Assembly: GCA_946894095.1 (NCBI GenBank)
Contig: OX335662.1
Location: forward strand, 11,984,001-12,048,000
Source: Incurvaria masculella
Lineage: Eukaryota; Arthropoda; Insecta; Lepidoptera; Incurvariidae
Direction: 5' to 3'
DNA: 64,000 nucleotides
In this document: piece by piece, positions 1 through 12,900 of the stretch
Position numbering within the stretch: position 1 is the first letter of the stretch
Layout of the letters: every line of letters begins with the position of its first letter
The notes under the pieces: model-generated
Database searches by the model: none
What the model saw: only the letters and a program-made list of their open reading frames with translations
Told to the model about the DNA's origin: nothing
Translations under genes and position numbers: made by a program

Positions 1-786
1 GAACTGGGCGGTGTCGCCCGTGTCTCGGCTAGTCCTTTTTTTATTAGTAAGCGGCACTTGACTTTTACGAAACTTATACTAAATGCTTATTACAATATAA
101 GTTACAAATATGTTACTAACCCACCACCACTTACAAATAATAGAGAAAAATCAGCTATCCAAAAAATAAAATAATAATGTAACCAGGTATGTAGTTGTTG
201 CCTAATGACAAAAAGACACATAAAGAACATAATTGTAATTTGCTAAATCAAATTATGGTAAGTTTGCACTTTCGTATTGTACATTTTTGAATTATTGTAC
301 CTCCTTATTATAAGATAAAATAAAAAAAAAACTATTTAATGTGATTTAACTATTAAAACTTGTTTTCAAAGAAATTTTGTTTTATTATTATTTTATTTAA
401 ATATCTTATTTTTGCGATGCACACATTCAGGGAAGGTTGGTCTCATAAGTAGTAACAAATAAATAAAGATATTGTTGTTGTTGTTGTTGTCGGCGAGTGG
501 CGAGATATTATCGAATTTTGTATGAAAGTATTTCCTCGCATCCATGCGCTAAGGGTTATAGTAGCCTTAAGGAAAATTGATTTTTCTCTAACACCCTCGT
601 AACAATACCCTGAAATTCTGTAAAATCGCTTCGCAATCATTAAAGCAAGTTTTACATAATCAAATTTTTTAATAAAACAGCTTCTGCCAGCACAGGAAAC
701 ATAATGTGATTGCCATGTTTCGTTCGATAATGTGGATCTAATAAAAAAACATTATCGGTGGCTGACGCGCAGGGAGAACGTCTCAC
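1..786. other. polybromo intron 16 sequence, no gene seen
   Basis: AT-rich. Apart from the TTG run and CTCGCATCC-type short repeats I recognise nothing. It is intronic only if the gene continues left, as the exon 16 donor implies. Confidence 0.6.
472..491. repeat. (TTG)n microsatellite
   Basis: About seven TTG units in sequence left of polybromo exon 16, i.e. in its next intron. Confidence 0.85.
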
Positions 787-996
787 CGGGTCTCGCTGTC
801 CTCTTCCGTGTTCTCCTGCAGCATCTTGCACTGCCTCACCAGCTCGACGCCGGTGCCGAGCATCTCGCGCGTGTAGTCCAGCGCCGGCGACTGCAGCACG
901 CCGCGGCAGAGCTCGTCGCGCTGGCCCACGTAGTACGTCTGCAGCTCCACCGCGTCCTCGAACACCTGGCTGTCGGTGCGCGTCAGCCGGCGCGCC
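787..996 (-). CDS. polybromo: polybromo exon 16 (BD6 end; last exon in window)
   Basis: Phase 2 to 2; acceptor catcag|GGC, donor ACCCG|GTGAGA. Reads ARRLTRTDSQVFEDAVEL and then QRDELCRGV. The Asn position of BD6 is Thr. The following exons (BAH1 onward) must lie beyond the left edge. Confidence 0.9.
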
Positions 997-3900
997 CTGA
1001 TGAACGAATCGCAGTTATTATTACGGTTCCATACTCAAAGGGTGCCAAACGTTACCCTATTATTAAGCCTCTGCTGTTTGTCCGTCCGTCCGTTCGTCTG
1101 TCTGTCTCAGGGCTGTATCTCATGAACCGTAATAGGTAGACAGCTGAAATTTTCACAGAATATGTGTTTATGTTGCCGCTATAACTAAAAATATAAAAGA
1201 TGAAGAACAAATCAAAAGTATAGGGGACCACTATTCAAGAAACATCTTTTTTGGGTCAAATCTTGTTATAATCGTACGGAACCCTTCGTGTGCAAGTACT
1301 TGACTGGTTTTTAAGGAATACCCAACGTAATAATTCCGTTAACCATGTTTATAACACGCATCAGCTTTAAGCTGGTAGGGTATAATAATAATTATAACCT
1401 ATAGGAAATGCCGCAGGTGACCAAGGGAGGTTCCGTCCAGTTTTAGGTTTATATTTGTAAGGCTTTTCTGTTAAATAATGTAAACAAGTACAGTGTAAAA
1501 CAAGAACAAAAGAAACAGCAATAGAACTTAGTAGAACTTACAGCTTACGGGCTTCTCAACAGGTATTAATTTGTAAATGTTTCATCGGGTCGATGACAAC
1601 CTCTCGAACACGGCGAACATGTCCTCCTGGAAGTGGTCTAGCCGCCGGTAGAGGCCCTTGTCGAGCCGCCGCTTGATGAGGTCCAGCGAGATGGCGCGCA
1701 CGCGCGCGCCGCCCGCGCCCTCGTCGTGCTCCGGCAGCTCCGCCATGCTGTCCGAGTAGCACCTGCGGGCACACCGCGACCTTGAAGTTTATGGATCTTT
1801 TGCGCAAAATGCTGGGCTGGCTCCTTTTTTTTCTCTTTTGGGTTTTTTTATGCAACCTGACATGGATGGCTACTACCACACAATTATCATTATGATATTA
1901 GCCCAATACACCACATTCCCGAAGGAATGAGATGCCATACCAGGACCTTCCCTTTATGAGCAGGGCTACATTGAACTGGATGGAAAACACGGACAATTTT
2001 TCATTGCCACTTCGACCAACTTTTCATCGAATGCGATGGTACCAACCCGGGCGGGCTTAAACCCTACCACCTAGTAGTAGGGAGAGGACCCACCGTTTTA
2101 CATGGATTTGTTCAGAGCAACTCGCATTCGTAACGAAATGCACTTATCTAAATCAGAATGAGAAAGAAAGTGGTGCACGAAAGTGGCGAGGATTTGAGCC
2201 CAGACCTCTGGTATGCTAGTCTAGTCCCCGCACCACTAGGATACGAGCCGCTAGACTAGGTATGTTGATTTTTTTAATTGTTCTAAATTGTGTGTTGGGA
2301 AAATATTAACGTATTTTTCTTTTTTCATTTATTAATTTTATTTTAAACGGGCAGTCTAGGCAGATAGTGTCTAAATCATGTTCAAGTTTTTTTTTTTTTT
2401 TTTTATGAAAAACCGGTATGGGTGGCTGTGCTGAGGACCAAAGGTGCTCAGGAAAGCCAAAAACACCTCGCCTCGCGAAACCACGCTCAGCGAGGCGCCA
2501 TGCCAGCGGATTTGCGGACTATGGCTGGGCTATCAAGCTTATTCAAATTACGTTTGAAGACTCCCAGGTTATAGGTATGAGGAAAGGCATCCGCCGGTAG
2601 ACAGTTCCATATCCTGGCGGTGCGGCAGAGAAATGAGTTTGAGAAACGGTTCGTTCTTAAGAGCCTAACGTCAACCACAAAGGGGTGCTCTGATTCTCTG
2701 CGGCGGGTGCTCCGGATATAGGTAGGATGGGTAGGAATGAGGGATGCAAGTTCCACAGAGCAACGCCCATGGTAGTACCTGTAGAACAGACTGAGCGACC
2801 CCACAAACCTTCTGTGGCTCAGTGACTCCAAGCCAGCGGTGATTAGTGGGTCCCCAACTAGACGGACCGCTCGGCGCTGAATTGAGTCCAAGGACGCCAG
2901 CAGGTACTGGGGACTGCCTTCCCATATATGGCTACAGTATTCTATCACCGGCCTTATCTGTGATTTATAAAGAAGAAGTAGTTGTACCGGTGAAAAGAAC
3001 CTTCTGCAACGGTATAGGATCCCCAGTTTCTGCGATGCAATTTTGGCCTTGGCTTCAATGAAACGCCGAAAACCCACGTCTTTGGAGATGTTGCAGCCCA
3101 GTAGGTCCAGGTGATCCGAGACAGGTACGACTTTGCCTTGGAAACTTGCGAGGAGAGGAAAGGGTTCTACCTTGGCAGAGAAAACACAGCATTGGGTCTT
3201 GCGAACGTTGAAGGCGACAAGGTTCTCCTGGCCCCAGTTGGCTACTTTCTCGAGAACAGTGTCCACCTTATTTACCACAGAACGTTGCGCCTCGATGGGC
3301 TGTGCATCTCTGCTCCTCCAATCCCTGACATACCCCTCATGCTCCGTGCTGTCATCAGCGTAACTGTGTATCATGCCGAGAGACAGTAAATCGTTAATGA
3401 AGATCAAAAATAACGTTGGTGACAGCACTGAGCCCTGTGGTACACCAGCCCCAATCGGGAAATCGTCCGAATTCGCACCATCGATGGCAACGTACAAGGA
3501 GCGGCCCGACAGAAAGCTGGCGATCCATGAGCAAAGCTTGGGAGGAATGCCGAAGGACGGGAGCTTGCCTAGTAGGCCCCGGTGCCAAACACGGTCAAAG
3601 GCTTTGGAGATGTCCAATGCCACTGCCAGCGACTGGAAAGTTGCCATCAGAATGCCTTAAGGCGGCCCATCCTGCTCAACTCCCCATAAAAACGGGGAAA
3701 GAAGATCACGCCCATATTTCTTGTCAAAGATCCCAAATTTTGCTCAAAATAGCTTTATTTGATCGAACTAGATGTCTGATGACCGTTGGCATTGTAAAAT
3801 TGTGTTTGGTTTTTAAGTTATAAGGTCCGAAAGTTCGAGTTTTTCGCGCGTTATATGCAATAACTTTGGAGGTGGATTACGCAAAGATAAAGTAAGAACA

Positions 3901-6900
3901 TCTTAAAAATATTACTCAACAGACATAGCTTATTTATTCAAGAATTATAATCTATTTGGTTTTTGTTTGATTTTTTAATACAGCGGTCGTCGTTTTGTTT
4001 TAGCTATAAGTCGTTTTGTAATTAAAATTTTCGTAAATCTTACCAAATCATTGTCTTCGGTTGGGTTCGATTCACGAACATTTTTATTACAAAACGACTT
4101 ATAGCTAAAAGTAAACCACGACCGCTGTAGTAAAAAATCTAACAAAAACCAAATTGATTATAAATTTATAAGTGATTGATTCCATAGTTTACAGACCCTA
4201 TAAAGGATCTAGAGGATCGGCTGATTCTTATTTTGGGAATGTCGTCAGTTTAAGTATTTTTTTCCAAAGAAGAACCGACAAGTAACTTCGCCGGGTTTGT
4301 CTCTTTTTTTATTACTTACAAATAAGGAATGAGTGCACTCCCTCACCACTTTCAAATACATACCTTCCCTCCTCGTCTTGGTGGTTGTAGACGGACGTGA
4401 AGAGAGTCAGCAGCAGGTCCTGGACGGCCGCCGGCACGTCGGGTATCGTGTCCTCGTCCTCTCTGCATCAACAATATTTTCGATTTTTATTTTGTAAGTA
4501 AATTTGTATAAAGTGTATTTCTACTTGAAAGTGTACAACGAAAGTTTACAAAAGTCCCTTGGCAGCTAAAAACCTTACCCTATGAAGAAAGATTGAAGGC
4601 CCTCAAACTACCAACCCTGCACCAAAGACGGATGCGAGGCGATTTGATAGAAGTGTACAAAATGCTTACTGAGAAATACAACTGTGAAGCAATGAAGGAA
4701 ATGTTCACACTTAAGGTGGCCCAACCCGCTCATCTCCCCATACAAAAGGGGAAAGAAGATCACGCCTATATTTCTTGTCAGAGATCCAAAATTTTGCTCA
4801 AATAAGTTTTATTTGATTGAAGTAGATGTCTGATGACAATTGGCATTGTAAAATTGTGTTTGGTTTCCAAGTTATGACGTCCGAAAGTTCGGATTTTTCG
4901 CGCGTTTTATACAATAACTTCGGAGGTGGATTACGCAATGATAAAGTAAGAACATCTTAAAAAGAGTAGTCATCAGACATAGCTTATTTAATCAAGATTT
5001 ATAATCTATTTGGTTTTTGTTAGATTTTTGACTACAGTGGTCGTGGTTTACTTTTAGCTATAAGTCGTTTTAAAATTAAAATTTTCGTAAATCTTACCAA
5101 ATCATACACTATACACATTGTCTTTTTTGTGGACAGGTTGCATCTTCCTCATCACGGAGCCTGTCTTATTCTTAGAAACAGAGAAGGTCCCAGAGCGCAA
5201 CAGCACGGTTTTGTACCGTGCCCGCAAATGAGTTGAGGCCGCCGGGTTGGGCCACCTTAATCATAACACTCACCTGCATGGCCACACTCTAAAACTGAAT
5301 AAAACAGAACACAAAACCAACACATGGAAGCACTTCATAACCAACAGAGTGGTTGACGATTGGAACCAACTACCAGAGAACATTATAAGTGCAAACAACA
5401 CTAATCAATTTAAGAATCGTTTGGACGCTTATCTAAATAAATACATTTTTAAAATAAGTAACTAAGTAAACTGAAACCGATTAAGTGAAAAATAATTTGT
5501 TAATATATCAATGAACTATGTACTCGATTTAGACACATCAGCCTAGGCTGCCTATCTAATATAAAATAAATAAATAAATAAAAATAAATAAGAGATGTTT
5601 TGCCTATACCAGCCTAACTTTGAGCAGTTTGATATCAAACCACTTTCCTATACACACTTTAATAAGCGCACATACCGTTTAATCCAAACAACGCCATTAC
5701 CTTTCAACAGATGGCGCTGATATTGAATGCGAATCTAGCGCTTGAGAATTTTTAACTGCACTAATATTCAAAATTATTTGCAATCAGTTTGTACATTGTT
5801 TAACCATAAAGATTAAAAAAACAAACAAATTGGTATTTACAACGGCTAATGTACAAACTTATTTGTAATAAGTTTGCATGTAGATAAAAAAAACGTACAA
5901 AACTGAAGTTTTTGAAAATAGAGACAGCTGGTTTCATAGCTCTAGATGCCTTATCTAGGCTCGGTCAATCAATAAATAATGACAGAGGCACTTACTTCAA
6001 CATCTGCTTCGTCTGCAGACAGACCTTCTGCAGCATCAGCGAGTCCTTGTATAGCTGCGAGTCGGGCTCGTTGTACTTGCACGCGTTGTCGAACATGAGC
6101 ACGAAGTCGGCGGCGAGCGCGTTCACGCTGGCGTAGCCGCCCGCCTTGAGCCGCTGCGCTATCCGCTCCATATCGATTGGCTGCTTGATCAGCTCGTAGT
6201 AGTCCGGGTACTCGGCCCGGCTGGGCAGCTTCATGAAGATCAGCGCGAGCTGCCGGCTCGCTGGTGGGACATGATAATTACGATTATTTAAACTTTTTTG
6301 GGGTTCCAATGGAACCCTATTACTACGCCTCCGTCCGTCCGTTCGTCCGTCTGGTCACACGGCTCTTTTTTTGCAATTTTTCCGATATAACAACAAATAG
6401 GTCGAATATGACAAATAATAAAAACTAAAGGGGTACCCCATAGAAAAATGAGATTTTTTGTGTTAATCTAGTACGATGGTACGGAACCCTTCGTGTGCGA
6501 GTCCGACTCGCACTTGGCCGGTTTTTAAGATGTGGTAAACTCAAAAATTTTGGGGGCGCTAGAAAATTTCTCCTCAAAGTGGGCGGCAGACGAAATAAGT
6601 TTGAGAACCTCCGTCATAGACGGACGGACATTGTAGACTCTGATGACGCCCAGGGCCCCCCGAGATTACCTTTCGGCTCCCGGTAGTCCCTGATGGCGTC
6701 GTACAGCGTCCGCAGCTTCTGCTCGACCGGCGACAGCTTGTGCCTCGCCTTGAACGTCTTGATGGGCGGCTTGCGCTCGGACTGAGCGCCGCCCGTCGCG
6801 ATTTCGCGCAGCTTCTCGCCCATCGCCCGCTCCAGCTTGCGCGCGTCCTCGTAGATCATCGAGCCCTGCGCGGAGAAATGCTATCGGTTATCCGGACGCG

Positions 6901-9900
6901 TCGTTTGTGATGTCAAACTATGACTGCCAAAAGTTGTAATATATGTATATATTTTTTTCATTTAATACGATCTCGTCTCCTTTCTGGGACATTTAATAGT
7001 AGGTTTGTTGGTTTTTAGGGTTCCGTACCCAAAGGGTGAAAACGGAACCCTATTATTAAGCCTCCGCTGTCTGTCCGTCCGTCCGTCCGTCCGTCCGTCC
7101 GTCCGTCCGTCCGTCGGGCTGTATCTCAGTAACCGTAACAGATAGACAGCTGAAATTTTCACAGAGTGTGTATTTATTTTGCCGCTATAACAACAAATAG
7201 GTAAGAATAAAAAATAATTAAAATTAAAGGGGGTCCCCATACAAAAAACGCGATTTTATTTAATTGGCATGCTTGGTATGTGATCTTTGTCACATCCTAC
7301 TTTATTATTACAGCTATTTCAGTATGTCTTGAGGTATTTTCCGTTTTAGCCTACGATTTATTGGGTTTACTTCCATCAGATCCTTCGCTAAGTTGTTTGG
7401 GTGACATTTTATTCTTTTTTCATAGGTCTTAGTGTGTCGGATAATTTCTTGCCTGACTGTAGCAATCTGTAAGTCGTGATGTAGTTATTCGTTCGTTACG
7501 AACCAAGGAGCATTGGTTATTATCCTTAACATTTTATTTTGAAATGAAATAAATGAAATTAAAACTATTTACAAATATGCACATTCATACCTCTTCGTTG
7601 TATTGTCGACAGTTCGAGAACATAAGTTTGAAGTCAGCGATCATCTCATCCAATGAATTGTATCGGTCGTTCTGTGTACAAAAACATAAAACGCATTGTA
7701 TATGGAGCATTCACACCGCCATGTATTTTTGCAAATAAATACCAAATGAGATTGCAAGGGAATATCAAGACAATTTGAGATATTTAGGGAATTAAGGTTT
7801 CTTACAGCTGTAATTGGTATTTTCGAGTTTTGAATTTTTCTGAATGGAAATTCTTTATTGTGAAATGATATTTACAATCAAACGCAGAATAATAAAATCT
7901 AACTACAGAACAGAGTGGTAAGTCCGAGCATTTACGGAACTTGCAAGTTACATAAAAACGTCAAACTCCATACAAGTTTTCATTAGATATTCTATGGTTT
8001 TACTTCTTCAAGCTGTCAAAGTCAAACTCGGACTTCCGATTTGTATGGAAACGCACCGTCGGCGTAAACAGCAACGTAGACGTATTTACGGCGCAGTGAG
8101 CAAGCTGTCAATTCAAACTCGGACTCGCAAATGTTAGTTCGATTCGCGCTCCTCAATTTCTCCCTACATTTGAAAACCGCAGTAAATCGGTTTGGCATAA
8201 AAGTCATTTTAGGTGACAACTGGGTTAGGGGCTTAGGTTAGGTTAGGATTTCCTCCTGGCAGAATTTCGACTGGTGAGAATGCCTGTAAAACTTACAACG
8301 ACTCACCTTGATGTTGGCCTCCTACTGGCAGCACTTCGACCGGTGAGAACGCCCGTGAAACTCACAAAGACTCACCTTGATGTTGGCCTCGTACTGGCAG
8401 CACTTCGACCGGTGAGAACGCCCGTGAAACTCACAAAGACTCACCTTGATGTTGGCCTCCTACTGGCAGCACTTCGATCGGTGAGAACGCCCGTGAAACT
8501 CACAAAGACTCACCTTTATGTTGGCCTCGATGGTGAGCATATCTATGGGCCGCTGGATCACGTTGTAGTAGTCCGGGTAGAGCTTCTTCGACGGCTTCTC
8601 CATGAACAGCAGCATCGGCTGGCGGCCGTCCGAGCAGCTGAACTCGAGCAGGTGCCGCGCCACCGCGTGCAGCTTCCTGCGGAGCGGCGCGGCGGGCCGG
8701 GCGGCCGGCGCGGGCTCGCGCGGCGTCGCCGGCAGGGGGTTCGTGCGCGGCCGGCCTGCGGGGAGCGACGCAGTGGGGACCATTGGCATAGAATGTAAAG
8801 ACATACAGAGTTTCATCATTCATTCAACATTATTATTATTATTCACATTATATATTTGTTTAACTAATTTTAGGTTTATATTATTCAATAAAAAAATACA
8901 GAAACGTAGCCATAAAAAATATAAACCTAAAACTGGATTTAACCTTAGAGAGGTCCCACCTGGGACAAATCCAATAAGGCCGCTCCGATCTACAGAGACA
9001 GAAACCGCCAAACGATTCTCGTGTTCGAGAGTAGAACCGCTTTCTGCATCTGGAATAGGTGCCCAATATCGATGTCTAATTTTTCTAAATGTTTGGCCAA
9101 ATACTTTGGAACAACGCCGTTCGTAGACATAACAATTGGCACGATGGTGGTTTTCCGTTGACGCCACATGGCAGTATTATTATTATTATTTGGTTTATAA
9201 CACTAGCAGCTATAGGCTGATGCGTGCATATCAGGTTTTAGAACTACTGAGTGCACTTGTTTTTGCAAATGTATTGAAATTTTTTTTTACTCAGAAAAAA
9301 ATCTAAATCGCTGTGTAGCTTCAAAATAATGATCTGGAGTTATGTTTGAAGTTTTACTTTCAAATATTGTGGAAAAGTTAAGAAATTTGGTCAACAAAGA
9401 ATCAGTGGGTCACCCCTTCACTGCGAGAACTAGTTACATTGCCAGCAAACCAAGCTTATTTCTAAATTTTGCCTACTGTGATGAAAACGTTACATTAGTA
9501 AATTAAGTAATATCATTATAAATACGACGTAACAAAGTATTCGATATTGGACACCGGGTGGCTAAGTTCAAACGACTGTGGGCTGGTCACGTCAGCCGAA
9601 GAGTTGGAATAACCGTGTCCTACACTGGCAGCCGTGGACAGGAAAACGGAGTGTGGGAAGAACACCCGCCAGGTGGGACAACGAGATCAAGTGCGTCGGC
9701 GGAAAGCAGTGGTTCCGTACCGCTGAGGGCCGGGAGGACTAGAGAAAAATCGGAGTGGCGTATGTCCAGCAGTGGACGCAAACACGCTGACTGACTGACT
9801 GACATTATAAATAAATAAATAACATTGACACTCATTGGTTTATATTTTGTGAATTGCAACGCCACCTGGTGGACTTTTATTATCCCTAGTCTACATTGGT

Positions 9901-12900
9901 ATAACGTTAGCAGTATATCCCTTCCTCTTTAGTCTATAGTCACGGTCACTTACCGCGCGGCCTCGGCGTGGCGACGTGAACTTGGCTCTTAACGGATGAG
10001 AGGCTCTCGTCGTCGCTCGAGGAGCTCTGCACGATGTCCAGCAGCTCCTGCACGCGCTGCTGCATAGCCCTGCAAGGATTCGAGCGGCTCGTAGCTCGGT
10101 GGCGCAGGGACTCGCCTTGCATTCAAGACGTCTGGGTTCAAATCCTCGCTTCGTGCACCACTTTCCTTCTCTTTCAGAGTTGGATAAGTGCATTTCGTTA
10201 CGAATGCGAGCTGCTCCATGATTCGGACTCCATGTAAAACTGTAGGTTCCCTTCCCCTACTAGGTGGTAGGGTTTAAGCCAGGCCGGGTTGGTACCATTG
10301 CATTGGATGAAATGATAGTCGAAGCTGCATTGAAAAATTGTCCTTGTTTTCCATCCAGTTCAATGTAGCCGTGCTCATAAAGGGAAGGTCCTGGCATGGC
10401 ACCCAATTACTTCGGGAATGTGGTGTATTGGGCTAATATCATAACAGTAGTTGACACGGATTAGCCATCCATGTCCAGTTACATAAAAACCTGCCAAGTG
10501 TGAGTCGGACTCGCACATTAAGGTGGGCCTTCCCGCTCAACTCCCCATACAAACGTGGACGGAAGATCATGCCCATATTTCTTGCCATAGATACCAAAGT
10601 TGCTCAAAATAGCTTTATTTGATCAAACTAGATGTCTGATGACCATTGGCATTGTAAGATTGTGTTTGGTTTCTAAATTATAAGGTCCGTAAGTTCGAAT
10701 TTTTCGCACGTTTTATACAATAACTTTGGAGGTAGATTACTCAATGATTAAGTAAGAACATCTTAGAAAGATTAGTCATCAGACATAGCTTATTTAATAA
10801 AAATTTATAATCTATTTGGTTTTTGTTAGATTTTTGACTACAACGGTCGTGGTTTACTTTTAGCTATAAGTCGTTATGTAATTAAAATCTTCGTAAATCT
10901 TACCAAATCATAAACATTGTTTTTTTTGTAGACATGTTGCATCTTTCTCATCATGGAGCCTGTCTTTTTCTTTGAAACAAAGAGGGTCCCAGAGCGCAAC
11001 AGCACGGTTTTGTACCGTGCCCGCGAATGAGTTAGTCTCGCCGGGATGGGCCACCTTAGGAACCCTTACCTTTCTCTTGTACCATTGTACAAGAGAAAAC
11101 ATAAAAAAATCTAGTTTTTTGTACGGGGTTTGTCCCCGGACGGACAGCGGAGGCTTACTAATAGGGTTTCGTTGGCTCCCTTTGGGTACGGAACCCAAAG
11201 AAATTACCGAACGGAGAAGGAGTGGTCCGGATCTCACCTCTGAAGCTTCACAGCGTCCTTGTAGAGGCGGCTCGCGGGCTGGTTGTAGCGCTTCGCGTTC
11301 TCGAACATGACGTTCATGTCGCCGGCCACCTCGGAGAGAGTGCCGTACTCGCCGCGGCGGACCTTCGCGCGGATCTGGTTGAGCGACACCGGGTTCTTGA
11401 TCTCCTTGTAGTAGTCCGGGTAGAAGCGGCGCGACGGCAGACGCCAGAACGGCTCCGCCATTGGCACACCTATCATGAGAACCAATTCGTGAGTTAAGAG
11501 AAAGTTCTATAAAACCTTTCCTAATACCACAATAACATTTATATAAATTTAGAATATTAACATTTTTTAGTTCTTCTTTCCCAAACCAGTTCTGGACTGT
11601 ATCATGGGAAAGAGTGTGTGTTGTGTGAGTGTGAGTTGTGGAACAAACTGTCAGAAGATGTTGTTCAAGCACCCACCACCAATTCTTTAAAAATAGGCTT
11701 GACAAACAACTAAAAACACTAAATTAAAGTAACCGTAATAACAAAGCACCAGTGAACCCAGACATGAACACATCAGCTTAGGCTGCTCGTTCATCAAATA
11801 AATAAATCACTACATAGTATAAAACAAAGTCGCTTTCTCTGTCCCTATATCCCCATGTACGCTTAAATCTTTAAAACTACGCAACGGATATTGATGCGGT
11901 TTTTTTTAATAGATAGAGTGATTCAAGAGGAAGGTTTATCTGTATAATAACATCCATTAAATATTGGAGAAATACTGTTATTTTTGAGGTTTCCAATGTG
12001 ATGTCGTAAAAAAATATTTTTTTTCTGCTTACATTGCAAACGCAGGCTGAACCCTACGAGATTTATCAAAATAATGTATTAAGTATTGTATACATTGAAA
12101 AGATCTACAGAAAACTCCGCGATGGTATATATCTATCTCTTATGGATATCCCACAATAACATTTTTTTCTCATTTACTTTTTACGACAAATAATGGCTAA
12201 TTTTCGAGGCGATTTTAACCAATACAGCATTAATCCTTATCCAATTAAATACCTTAAATACATTGTTGATTTAATATAAATCTATACGGCCCTTTACAGC
12301 ACTTGATTTAAATGAATATTTTCGAAGATATTATAGATTTAAAAATTGCGGGATGTAATGTTTGCGGCGGTACCGGCCGGCCGGGGCGGCGGGAGCGTGC
12401 CTCGGAGGCCGCGGTTCTCCCTATAGCACTTTGAATTTATTATTTCTCTAATATCTAATAATCATGTAATAATAATATCTAAGTTTTTTTTTATTTCAAC
12501 TATCTCAATGTAGGAACTCTACGTAAAAATGGTTTATTTGTGTATCATTGTGTCAAAATAAAATTTTTTTAAATGACATTATGCCCGTGCAAAGCCGGGA
12601 CGGGCTGCTAGTAAATAATAAAAGAAAGAGCCCAGTTAAAATAACTCCTTTACAAATATACTGCAAGGCTGGACCCGAACCAGCAAAACATACCATTCGC
12701 GGGTATTTGGTCTACCAATTTCGCCACCGGCTGCATACCCATAATATGGAATTCTCCTACAGTCCCTCCTCCCGGAAAAGTTTGCTCACCATTGGGTCCC
12801 AGCATGCTCTTGACAGTTTCAAGCAGCTTCCACTGCGGCGAGTCCGTGTCTTTCTCCTCTCCTTCGCTCTCCTCGCCCCCCGCGCTGTCATCACTTTCCC

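Noticed and set aside
732..1139. Long plus-strand open frames over the polybromo exon 16 region
   Set aside because: They are GC-rich shadows of the minus-strand coding exon; the minus frame has bromodomain motifs and splice sites.
3111..3823. Several plus-strand frames of about 90-135 aa
   Set aside because: They lie antisense to the LINE reverse transcriptase and have no motif of their own.
8274..8798. 174-aa plus-strand frame with a repeated LTKTHLDVGLLLAALRPV motif
   Set aside because: The protein repeat is only the translated 69-bp minisatellite, running into the reverse of exon 10.
8820..9167. Host gene on minus with 115 codons
   Set aside because: No recognisable motif and low-complexity asparagine ends from an ATT run; the region is intronic.
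10908..11705. 265-aa minus-strand frame
   Set aside because: It crosses a MITE, a repeat and exon 8 in the wrong frame; composition is that of chance joining. The same sequence in the correct frame gives BD3.
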